A stretch of 64,000 bases of DNA, taken from positions 6,944,001 through 7,008,000 of the forward strand of contig NC_133302.1 of NCBI RefSeq assembly GCF_005239225.2, given 5' to 3'. Both the position numbers and the translations under genes were made by a program. Position 1 is the first letter of the stretch, and the number at the start of each line of letters is the position of its first letter. A model generated the notes under the pieces. That model was given only the letters and a program-made list of their open reading frames with translations, was not told where the DNA came from and searched no databases. Below, one piece after another: positions 1 through 10,739 of this stretch. This stretch comes from Populus alba (taxonomy: Eukaryota; Streptophyta; Magnoliopsida; Malpighiales; Salicaceae).

Positions 1-905
1 AACTCATTGGAACCGTCAAATTTGATTTCAATCTCATTTTAGCAAGATGCTTTTTTTTTCCTTGTTATAGATAGCAGTTGTTGTTTGGACTTTGAGCAGT
101 AGCTAGACATCTCCATCATACTGTCATGTCACCTGCTGGCCGGCAAGTGGAACCCCAAGAATGCAATCAAGCGTGTCAATTGATAAGGGGAAAGTGAAAG
201 AATGCATGTGGTTCAAAAAGACAGTTAAAACTTAAAAATACAAATTAAAATTGGATGAAAATATAATATTAAACTTCGAATTACAATTGTTTATCTATCG
301 ATTGTTTTTCTTACAGGAAAAAAGTACGACGATTCAGTCGTCTTAAACGATAATGAAACAAAAAAAGAAGCTTGAAAACGACAATTCAGTATTTTTCTTA
401 TTTGATTTCCAATTTTTCTTTTTTCCACTCCTTCAATAATTGGCCTAACCATTTAAATGACCATCATTTCCCCAAAGAACAGCTAAACTAAATTATTATG
501 GAATATGGGGTATACCATAAACTTCCAAGGAAAACAAAAATCTCATCATGCAGAGGAAAGACAACCCTATCAACAACCTATCCATTTGCACGTCTCTTCT
601 ACCAATAAAGTCACTCTCTTGCGTCCATAGGAAGCTCCCCTGCATATGCTTATGATAACCGCTAAAGCTCATAAATCCTAAAATTCAATTTGAAAATTGT
701 GTAGCCATATATCATAGCCTCCTCTTCTGTTTTCTATCACTTTATCACTAGCTTTTATAATATAAACAGTATGACGAAAAAAATGATATGAATTTTATCC
801 ATGTCAGCGTCTCTCTTCCCCCTTTGACCGGAGCTTTCTTTGTTTCCTCAGCCGTATAAATATTAGTCTTTTTGGTGACTCAGAAAACCCATAAATGATA
901 ACATA
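1..905. other. Upstream region of the squalene epoxidase-like gene
   Basis: AT-rich non-coding DNA with no ORF or repeat that I recognise. Its right-hand end must hold the promoter of the downstream gene; the only element I can point to is the TATA box at 855-862. Confidence 0.5.
855..862 (+). promoter_or_regulatory. TATA box of squalene epoxidase-like gene
   Basis: TATAAATA lies about 150 bp upstream of the ATG at 1006, which leaves room for a leader of roughly 120 nt. It was identified by sequence and position only. Confidence 0.5.
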
Positions 906-914
906 CTATGTGCC

Positions 915-962
915 TTGGTAGAACTGCAGGGTTCTCGATTGGTAGAACTGCAGGGTTCTCGA
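915..962 (+). repeat. Perfect 24-bp tandem duplication in the 5' leader
   Basis: The 24-bp block at 915-938 is repeated exactly at 939-962, between the putative TATA box and the start codon. The lack of any difference between copies points to a recent slippage or duplication event. Confidence 0.9.
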
Positions 963-1005
963 CAGCACATCCAGAGAGAAAGAGAGCTTGTACTGAAAGA
1001 GAAAA

Positions 1006-3823
1006 ATGGACTCCATGCATGTATTTGGAGGAGTTGTAGCAGCTTTCTTGTTCGGGTTTGTTATACTCTACAGTTCAAGAGGGAGAGAGAATACCAAAGC
1101 TTCAGAGAAAAGTCGAAGCAAGAAAACTTTGAAAAGCTCTGGAAATGGAGCGTGCAGATCAAATTTTGCTGGAAATACTGATGGGATCATCGTAGGTGCT
1201 GGTGTTGCTGGTTCTGCTCTTGCTTATGCTCTCGCAAAGGTAATAACCTCTTTCACAATGGTAAATAGTTAACTCTAAGTACCTGATCTTGCTTCTAACT
1301 CAAAGATCAAAACCTAGTAAGCAGAGCTATTGTTGTTTTGTGTGCGCTAAGCAACAGCAACCTTGTCTTCTCCTCCAACTGCAGGATGGATGGCGCGTGC
1401 AAGTTATTGAAAGAGACTTGACTGAGCCCGACAGAATTGTTGGTGAGCTCCTGCATGCCGGGGGGTGCATTAAATTGGCCGAGTTAGGTCTTGAAGGTGA
1501 AGAATTACTAGCTGTAGAAATTTTGTTGAACATACTTTCCGTTCAATTAATCAACAACTACTCTTATTTATGTCCAACATGTTGTGTGGTAGCAGACTGT
1601 CTAGATGGGACTGATTCTCAGATAGTCTTCAGTTTTGCTGCTGTTCACAAAGATGGGAAAAGAACCGCAATTTCATATCCCTCCAATACGAGTGGCAGAG
1701 GTTTTTACAATGGCCGCTTCATCCAGAAACTGCGTGAAAAAGCTGCATCTCTTCCCAAGTATTCGCCCTTTCCCTGCACCCTATATGAACAGAGTAGCCT
1801 GCGAGTATTGAGTTCAATATAACCAGCCATAGACTGAATATACGTTTGTCAGTATCATTTCATGATGTGAAGATTTTTCTTTCTCATATTTCTTTGATCT
1901 TTGTCCAGTGTTAAACTCGATCAAGGAACTGTAACATCTCTTGTCGAAGAAAATGGAACTATCAAAGGTGTGCTATACAAAACTAAGGCAGGCCAGGAGT
2001 TAGCAGCTTCAGCTTCACTCACAATAGTATGTGATGGTTGTTTTTCAAATTTACGACGCAATCTCTGCAATCCAAAGGTGAAAATCTTGCATTATGAGTA
2101 AATTTAGATGTAATTAATGAGAGAAGGCACTATAATTTTTTATTTTGTTGATAAGAATATAGACCAGTAGATATACCTTCCAGGTGAATCTGAAATAATA
2201 ATTTTATATTACTCTTTAAAATACTTTCTTTGAAAACTTGAAACTTGTTTACACCATGATTACTTTCAGCTTAATTATTACTAATATAATTAGTTAGAAT
2301 GAGTTGTAAGATTCAAACCTCTGAATATTTTCTGATATTATATCAAAAAAACTAATTTAACCTAAAATTAGTTTAATATTACTCTCTAACACGTGGTGTT
2401 ACATTTCTTGTAGATTGAAGTCCCATCTTACTTTGTTGGTTTGGTCCTGGAGAACTATAATCTTCCATATGCAAATCGTGCATACTTTATTTTGAAGGAT
2501 ACAATTGTCATAGCTTATCCTATTAGCAGCAATGAAATTCGTTGTTTAATTGATGTACCTGGCTTGAAGCAACCACCTATTGCCAATGGTGAAATGGCAA
2601 GCTACTTGAAAACAGTGGTGGCACCTCAAGTATGTATAGTTGCTTGACATAATGTTACTGAATTGAAGCTTATTCTGATTAATTTATAGAGCATGCTTGA
2701 TCGCGAATTTACTGTTAATAATATCAGAAAGCAAAATGCAAAATGTCTCAAAATGCCAGTCTAAGGCGACATTTTAGCATCTTTGCTAGTTCTTTTTATT
2801 CAATATATACATGTTGTTTAAACTAATCCAGAGATCTGCACATTTCAGATGCCACCTGAGCTACACAATGCTTTCATATGTGCAATTGAAAAGGGCAACA
2901 TAAGAACAATGCCAAACAGAATCATGGCTGCGTCTCCCTCTCCAACCCCTGGTGCGTTTATGATAGGGGATTCCTTGAATATGCGCCACGCTGTAACTGG
3001 TGGAGGAATGACTGTGGGACTTTCTGATGTTGTTCTACTGCGAGATCTTCTTAGGCCTCTGAATGATCTTAGTGATGGAGCTGCCATTTGCAAATATCTT
3101 GAATCCTTTTACATTCTGCGTAAGGTATCAGCACTTGCATGCATATGCTTATCTAATATTTCTTCTGGCAATCTTCCTCACAACATTTATTGAACAGGAA
3201 TTGCTTAAAGAAACACAAAATAACCTATTTCTTTGCGGTTTGTAGATACTAATAACTTGCTTGAATTACTCGATTACTATTGGTTGCAGCCAACGGCATT
3301 TGCAATAAACACATTGGCAAGCACCCTACACACAGTATTCTCTTCATCGGATCAGGATCCATCAAGGAAGGAAATGAAAGAAGCATTCTTCAATTATTTG
3401 AGCCTTGGAGGGGTGTTCTCAGAAGGACTGATGGCTCTTCTGTCTGGTCTAAACCCTGACCCGTTGAGTTTGGTTTTCCACTGCTTTGCCATGCTTGCCT
3501 ATGCTGTTGGCCGCTTATTGCTTCCATTTCCTACACCAAAACGCATGTTTATTGCGGCAAAACTAATTTTGGTCTGTATCTCCAGCTCTCATTACTCTTA
3601 CTATCAGAAACTTATTTGTTTGAACTATTATTCTCAACATGAGTTTCCTTGACAAAATTAAATTTTTATTTTTATTTTTGTCATCTTTCAGGTTGGATCA
3701 GGCATCATCTTCCCTATGCTAAAGGCAGAAGGAATTAGAGCAACATTCTTCCCGGCAACAATGCCAGCTTACTACAGAACTCCTCCTGTCCAATCCACTG
3801 ATGATAGAGAAACAGGGAAATAG
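1006..3823 (+). CDS. Squalene epoxidase (squalene monooxygenase)-like protein, 8 exons
   Basis: Exons are 1006-1239, 1385-1496, 1596-1758, 1909-2077, 2414-2629, 2849-3124, 3290-3571 and 3692-3823; all introns are GT-AG and phases join to 527 aa, the usual plant SQE length. The family is an FAD- and O2-dependent ER enzyme that epoxidises squalene to 2,3-oxidosqualene, the precursor of sterols and triterpenes. Visible features: N-terminal membrane segment (about residues 7-23), FAD Rossmann motif GAGVAG (64-69), second FAD motif beginning GDSLNMRH (338-345) with TGGGM, and a hydrophobic C-terminus. Odd: the normally invariant ELLQPGG reads ELLHAGG (100-105), and the conserved Tyr about 27 residues later is Phe129. 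It could be an active paralog, a neofunctionalised copy or a decaying one. Family assignment is firm; activity is not. Confidence 0.93.
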
Positions 3824-4481
3824 TTGTTTATTTTATTGGTAAAGGAACCGAATCTTATCAGCAGAATTCCACCTGGTTATTGTTTAATCATACAAGAAAC
3901 AAATTATAAAACCTGCAGTATTTTAAGATATAGCTAGTTGTTTTTCACTTTTTTTTCTTCTTTTTATAATATAGCAGTACCGTTGTTGTTCGAATTCCCT
4001 ATAAGCTTTTGAATTCCCGCTAACCATCTTTTGACTATTTCTTTTCTTTTCTTTTTTGCTTCAAAAGAAAAGGGTCCATAAGTCTAATCATGACAGATAC
4101 CATTTTTTGTTCCATTTTCCAAAGAGGAAAGGGTGCAGAAAGCGATCACATACCAACCAGATGCAAGCAGACTAACTTAACCTGTATAAAACAAAACAAC
4201 CGAACCATGAAATAGCCAGCTACCCTTCTACACAAAGCTTGCATAACATAATCTGCTTGACATGTACTGGAATGAAACTTAAAACCAACTCAGAAATAAT
4301 ATATTTATTTCATATTAATCGACGTCAATCAGATGTTAATTACATGTTAGTTAGCGTAAAGACATGAGAAGAATCTATAGAAATGAAGACTTGTGCCACT
4401 TTACACACATAATTCTATCACCACATTCAATAGCACCATGAATTAAAACAAGATGCCTACCCGTAATTCAATAATATATCG
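3824..4481. other. Short convergent intergenic region
   Basis: This holds the 3'UTR of the squalene epoxidase-like gene and the 3' flank of the oppositely oriented NLR gene. It is AT-rich with T-runs, and I see no other gene or repeat in it. Confidence 0.6.
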
Positions 4482-7400
4482 TCATTGAACAAAGGGACTA
4501 AGGACGTCCTTAGCGTTAGGATGCTCCCACTCTACCACTGACTCCCACCATTCTTTTGGATATACTTCAATTTTTTGAAGAGAAGACGGAAGAAGATGAA
4601 TTGGCAACCTTCTCAACTTTTGACAATTGTCTACTATAATTTCTTCGAGGGAATCGCAAATCAGTTTTGCACTGCAAATGCTTTTCAGTTCTGGTAGATT
4701 TTTCAATCTCAGAATTCTTAACTTTGGGAGTATGAATTCCACGATGGAATTGGAGCTGCTGCTTTCTTCATCTGTTGTTCCTATTATCTCCTCCATTTTT
4801 CTCACAGTGTAGAACTTGAATCCTTTCTAGGTTTACAAGGTTTGACAGCAACACAAGAGGGAACAACTTCTTCATACTCTTACATTTATAGCAATAAAGT
4901 TCTTTAAGACCAGAAAATATACCATTATAAGATGGCAACGGTAGTGGAGCAGAGCTGAACCAAGAAGATGAAACCAAGCTCTTCATGCTGTTGCAACCCT
5001 TAATGTCGATGCGCTGCAGATCAGTTGCATTCTCTAATGACAAAACATCGCCTAAACCTCTTGCATCGATACATTTACAATACAGTATTTGAATGTTATT
5101 TAAGAACATGACCTGAAAATCTCTATCTCTACTGATATTCAAATTACCCAACCCAACTATTCTACATGGATAACAATAATTATTTATTTCGGAATAAAAA
5201 TCATCGCCCAGTAGTCCCACAAAAATCTTGTACGTGGATAATGAAAGGTTCTTATCCCGAGAGTTCATATACTCCACCAAGTCAGAGTGTTCTTCAAAAT
5301 GACATTCCAAAATCTCCAACTTCCTCAAGCATCCTACTTCCTTTCCTTTAGCTGTTACTAGAGCATACATTCTTAAATCCCTGAAAGACATAAAGTCCTC
5401 TAGTATAAAAACTTGCAGGTGAAATAGTTTAGGTAATATCCCACTAGGAAACTCCTTTTCACCACATCCATTCATTCTAAGATACCTAAGTTTAGATAAA
5501 CATTCCATGCCTTGAGGCATCTTTTTAAGTGAAGTATGATAGAGATCTAACCTTTTTAGTTCCCTGAGCTTCTTTAATGATGGTACATGCCTTAAGTTCT
5601 CACAATTATTCAGCAATAATGCAGTGAGACTCGCCAAATCTGAGACAGAGTTTGGTAAATTCTCAATTTCTGTAGAAGACAGATCAAGAACCTTGAGCCC
5701 ATTCAATTGCTTGAAAAATGAATCTGCAATGAATTGCAACCAACGATTTTGACATAGCAATAGAGTTGATAGATAGGGACACCTTGGTGAATAGCTGGAA
5801 GGAATTTTTTTGATCTTGTTTCGCATTAGTGAGATTCTTGTAAGATTCTCTGTCCACTCCTCTGCATCTGGCAACTCTTCTAATTGCGCACCTGCTTTAA
5901 CCATGACTTGATATTCGTCTTGCAGTATATGGATGGCCATGTCCCTAATCAAGTCATGCATCTTGACACATCTAATATCATTATGATCCAATTGAGCACT
6001 TTCCAATAGGCAGACATATTCAAGTCTATTAAGCATCGCGTTGCCCTCATCAAATGCATCTCCCCTGCTCCTCTTTCCTTTAATAATTCCCTCATCGATC
6101 AAATAATCTATCAACTCCTCCCTTGCAATCATATCATCTTCAGGAAATAATGCACAGTACAAGAGACATTGCTTTAGTGCTAAATCACCTAACCGATTAT
6201 AACTAAACCTCAATAACCTGAATACTTTATCATCTATGTCCCTAAATTCTGATGCTCTCAATTTGTTCAATGTATTTCTCCACTCATGTGGGTCATCCAC
6301 TCCCCTCAAGCTTCCTGCCACTGCAATAATTCCCAATGGCAAACCAGCACATTCCCCAGCAATATCTTTCGCAATTCCTTCCACTTGTGGTAAGAGTGCT
6401 ATGTCACGTCCAAGTTTTTCAATGAACAAAGTCCAAGCTTCTCCCTCTGAAAGTAGCTTCACTTTGATTTTGTTGTGGCAAGCCATCCGATTACAAACCG
6501 TTTCTGATCTAGTTGTCATAATCAGCTTGCATCCTTTCAACAGCACAGGAATTCCCACTTCATCAAGCTCAAAATTGTGCCACAAATCATCTAAAATGAG
6601 AATCCATTTTTGTTTCTTCATTAGTTCTTCTGACAATTTGGCAGCTCTATGCACATCATCATCTTCGTTTGCAAGGTCTAGATGAAGACATTTAGCTATG
6701 AGATTCTGCAATCTAGTAATGCTAAAATCTTGAGACACAATCACCCACCAAACATGATCACAAATATCTGGTCTTTGTAGAAGCTCATTATAGATATGTT
6801 TGAGTATTGTCGTTTTACCAATCCCCCCCATCCCATAAATGCCAATGGTTGGGACTTTATCATCCATTAACAAAGACCATATCTCCTTCGTATTCTCTTC
6901 AAATGCTTGACCCACTGGCTTTGTGGAGCTAGTAGGTAATGGAACTCCTCTAGTCTCACTTGTGTTGTTTTTAAGGCTTGTAGAAGATCTAGCTCCAGCG
7001 TCAGGCTGCACTAATCTTCCACTATTCTCCACGCCCTCCTCCTCCACTGGTTCTGTCCTCACTCTAACCATGTTCTGCACATCATACATAACGACATCAT
7101 TGTTCACTGATGGAGCAAATAGGTGGTCATAATATCTTCCATGATCAAGACACAAAGGATCTGTTGGTTGGGATGAATCTCCTCGAGGCTCATCAGCTTG
7201 ATTAATTGATGGCCTCTCACAAGAGCTACCTCTCTCCAGATGCTGCACTTGTTCTGTTCTCGCTACAGTTTCAAATGCATCATGCAGACGCTCCACATCC
7301 TCATCTTCCTGCATTAAATACGTAGAGATTTCATTCAGCTTCGCCTTTGAAAGGGCAGAGTGTATCTGAACCCAAGTACCATCAGCAAATTGATCCGCTA

Positions 7401-7857
7401 AATCTGTTCCTTGTGTTGCTTCTCCTCTGTTCTCATGAGCATCAACTCTGAGTCTCCAAGGAGAGACACTTCTGTCAACATGCTGAAAAGATCCTTCACC
7501 AGTGTATTCCATGTCATTTTCCGCTTCTAAACGCGAATGAATTCTCTCAGGCCCAACACCTTGTTCCATGCCTTGAACTCCCGCTTGCATCCTTCCAGCA
7601 TCATTAACATTGCTTAAATTTGCTATGCCTTTATGCCTTTTGTTGCCACCATGCATAGCTAGAAAGGCTGCTTCTTGAACTTCTTGAGGCACCTGACCAC
7701 AAATGCCAACACCACGCCCTCTATCTCCTGATAAATGCCATTTGATCCTCGAAATGGAAGTACCATTGGCAAATAAATGCCCACAAAACTTACACTTCAT
7801 GCTTCCATCATTCATATCTTCAACATGATTCCAAAACGGATCATTTGGTCTAACCAT
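4482..7857 (-). CDS. BED zinc-finger NBS-LRR (NLR) immune receptor with a 1-base frameshift
   Basis: Single-exon gene. Starting at 7857 the frame runs 1029 codons, to 4768. An extra base in an A5 run (T5 on + at 4796-4800) puts the last ~100 residues, ending at the stop at 4482-4484, in another frame. Discounting one base gives 1124 codons plus a stop. Domains: BED-type finger (about 5-53; Cys22, Cys25, His41, Cys53), acidic linker, P-loop GMGGIGKTT (342-350), kinase-2 ending LDDLW (about 418-426), RNBS-B near 441-450, GLPL (505-508), RNBS-D CLLYCALFPED (564-574), MHD (633-635), then LRRs. The Trp ending kinase-2 marks the non-TIR class. Such receptors detect pathogen effectors inside the cell; BED-NLRs are known from Populus and grasses. 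All ATP-binding motifs are intact, so the frameshift may be a sequencing error or a young lesion. Confidence 0.9.
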
Positions 7858-9103
7858 TTTGTCCTATAGATAAAAAGGGTCAAAATATTGAATAAAAATT
7901 AACGGAAGTACATTAATTGGAAAAGGAAGGTTGAAACTAAAATAATAAGTTACAAACAGCAAAGAAACTATGAAGAAAAGACAATGAATTCAAGGTTAAC
8001 TTGGGGTCAATTTATTATGAACTCCAGAAGGCATGGAGTGTTACAACTGAGAAAGATCAAATTATCATTTCTGGAAACTGTTGATGATCCTTTCTTCAAA
8101 GTTTCTCATTAGAATTTCTACAACTTGTGTTTTACTTGAAAGATTCAAACCATAGTTACATGTGAAAAGCAAAATGAAGAAGATGTATTATAAATAATCT
8201 ACCTGGATTCAAATTGTTCTTCAAGTGCTTGTTTGCTTAAGTAGTATTCAGGAAGAAAAACAAGAACAGAGAAGAATATATGGTTTAAAAATAACAAGGA
8301 ATTTGCAAGATGTTTAGCTCCAGATGATTCGATTCAATCAGAAAAGGAAGCACTGATCATCACAAAGGTTTAAGAAATTTGATGAGGGAAATTGGGAAAT
8401 CAATGGTATAATGAGATGAATGTTACAGTAGCAAAGATTATTGTATAGTTTGACAAGGAAGTTGCTAGGAAGGAAGCCGTAACTTTACCTAGCAAAGTTA
8501 TATGACAAGATACACCGAAAGAATCAAAGCTAATTGCTGACTAAGTTAACGTGTGGACCCACCCCATTGTTGAAACTTTGAAAAAGCTGACCTGAAAATG
8601 TAAGAGCCTGGAGCTTAGCTTGAAGAGCTGAAAGAGCATCTCCGAGAAGCTAAATGAAAAGTTAAAAATAAAAAATTAATATTTTAATTTTTTATTTTAT
8701 TTTTTCTATTTTAAGGAAAAAGTTAAATAAAATATTAAAATGTTTTTTTTCTTTCATAAATGTTAAGGATTGTAGCAAAGTATTGACAGTCATTATCTGA
8801 TCCACTCCAACTTCCATTCCCTAAAAATTTAACGAAGAACAGCATTAGCAATAAAAAGAGTTTTATATATAACTTAAAGAAATTCTAGTTATGAATACCT
8901 GCTTAGTTCACACCCTGACCTTGAGATATCAGGCAGCAACACAAGTTTAATCGCTCCTAGCTAGGTTCAAAAACTGCCTTTCCTAGTTAGCATTTCCATA
9001 ATGATTCCTGAGCAGTAAGCATCCTATTCCTTTTAGTTTTACAACTAGTTTCGTCGTCCAAGCTTTGTTATGGGTTCGGATTTGAGGTGTCAGCAACGTT
9101 CTT
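7858..9103. other. Upstream region of the NLR gene
   Basis: Non-coding and AT-rich, with low-complexity AT stretches near 8650-8750. It presumably contains the NLR promoter and leader, but I could not fix a TATA box or leader intron. Confidence 0.4.
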
Positions 9104-9112
9104 ATGAGCATA

Positions 9113-9115
<3 letters not shown>

Positions 9116-9167
<52 letters not shown>
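9116..9167. repeat. (TA)26 microsatellite
   Basis: Uninterrupted TA dinucleotides over about 52 bp, followed by an A-rich tract at 9170-9184. A translated Ile-Tyr run from this stretch has no coding meaning. Confidence 0.95.
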
Positions 9168-9170
<3 letters not shown>

Positions 9171-9791
9171 AAAAAAAAAAAAAACAGAAGGCGTATATGG
9201 TTATTATAAAGCATAATCTTGCAAAGTGTGAGTGCTTTTTTGCCTCTGTGACATGGATATGGCGTAGAAATTATAGAGAATCTGTGAGTTCCGGTTGGGT
9301 ATATAACTTGGTGTGCCTCTCATTAGTGATAAAGTTAAATGCTGTTTATTGCACGCTGCTTGGGAAATACAACACCATTTCACAGCAGTGGAGTTCCACA
9401 ACCTTGAAACGAAACCATCATTACAGTGATGTAATTTTGTTTCCAGCAAAAAGCAACACTCAACATCATTTTTCAAAAGGGTTGAAGACAACAACTGACG
9501 CTGTGAAATGGAATAAGTTGATGAGTGACCTCAAATATTCATAGAAATAAATGGAATATTCCAGGCTGTAATCTTCATAGAAAGAAATACAAAAGCTTGA
9601 AAAACATCAGAGCACGTCAAGTTACTGAGAGGCCCTCCATTCCTCTCTTTCCCTATCAATCTGTTCTTGCAGATCATTTGTGTATGTCCCAAGTTCATGT
9701 TTGTTCCCAAGACTTAACTTAATTCCCCACTAGAATCATATTACTGATTTCCTCAGAATCAGCCAGTCTCTCTTGTGCTGCGTGATCATAA
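9168..9791. other. Non-coding spacer
   Basis: Short open frames exist on both strands but overlap each other and resemble no family I know. I treat the stretch as non-coding. Confidence 0.35.
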
Positions 9792-10169
9792 TTGGCAAGG
9801 AGTCTGTGGTTAAATCTTTCAATAGCTGAGGTCATTGAGTCTTCTGAAGCAACATCAATTGACCCGTGAAGGCTTCCACCATTAACAAATCTTTTCATTT
9901 TTCTCCTTCCACGGCGAACAGTCATGGTTCGGCTCTGTTTCCCTTGTAACACCAACATTACTGCTGCTGAACTAATAGAAAGGCCTGGGCTGAATTGCTT
10001 AGTTGGAATATTTGGAAGGAAGCCCATCGGAGTTAGTGGCCCAAATGTACAAGGTCCGTTCCACCCTATACAAACGGGGGAGATGTTGAACGTTGGGCTT
10101 GTAACGGTGAGTCCAGATTCACATTTATTAAGAACAGCCCTGCTTGAATGGACAGAAGTGATTCAGGGA
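9792..10169 (-). repeat. Duplicated unidentified segment, copy A1 (carries a 102-codon minus-strand ORF)
   Basis: This segment recurs at 13828-14226 with scattered substitutions and small indels. On the minus strand 10027-9719 is open for 102 codons, and part of that reading, including residues GSLHG and AIERFNHRLLA, is kept in the second copy. I do not recognise the protein. It may be a captured gene fragment carried by a repeat or an old exon duplicated in place. Confidence 0.6.
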
Positions 10170-10194
10170 CAATAACGTCTTTGGGGACGTAGGC

Positions 10195-10255
10195 AGCTGA
10201 AGCTACAATAGAGTCAGCCGCAATTTCAGGGTTGAAATCTTGATTTCTTCCATCT
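10195..10255. repeat. Inverted-repeat segment paired with about 15186-15262
   Basis: The stretch around 'AGAGTCAGCCGCAATTTC' at about 10210 reappears in reverse complement at about 15225-15245, with neighbouring sequence also matching. Together with copies A, B and C it shows repeated local rearrangement. Confidence 0.6.
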
Positions 10256-10264
10256 AATTGAATC

Positions 10265-10712
10265 TTTACACATAATTCCAGATTTTTTTTTATTTCCTCT
10301 CAAATTTTTCTGTACTTCCTTTCTCATATTTTATTAACTTAAGTGAGCAAAAGAATGATTTAAAGATTTGGAGAATTTTTTCTGCATCCAAAAATTTTAA
10401 TGAATTGTTTTATCTTATAAGAAAAGCGCGTATTAGATATAAAATTATTCTTGTATAAAGGGGTCGTTTTTTTTTCTTTCTTAGAATAGCACTGCTGCAT
10501 GCCACACATCATCAGAGTTCTCCTAAACCATTTAAAATTATCGTAGGTGATCCAATCATTTATGAGTTAAATGGTTTTCTAGGAAAGTGTCTGGCTGGTC
10601 TTTGGAGGTAATTGGACGTTTTATGAGTGCTTATATAAAGAACTTTTAGACCGATGGATTCTCAATGCAATGCCCAATTGAGTCTGGAGATAACAGTGAA
10701 TTAAGCTGAAAA
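10265..10712. repeat. Direct repeat copy B1, left of the transposase relic
   Basis: About 450 bp matching 13037-13506, with shared tracts such as 'GAGTTAAATGGTTTTCTAGG'. Copies B1 and B2 lie on either side of the En/Spm-like relic in the same orientation. Confidence 0.65.
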
Positions 10713-10739
10713 GAGTCATGGTTTGGCTGTGTCTTGTGA

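Noticed and set aside
9104..9544. 146-codon frame starting with an Ile-Tyr run
   Set aside because: It is translated from the (TA)n microsatellite; the remainder overlaps another frame and has no homology that I recognise.
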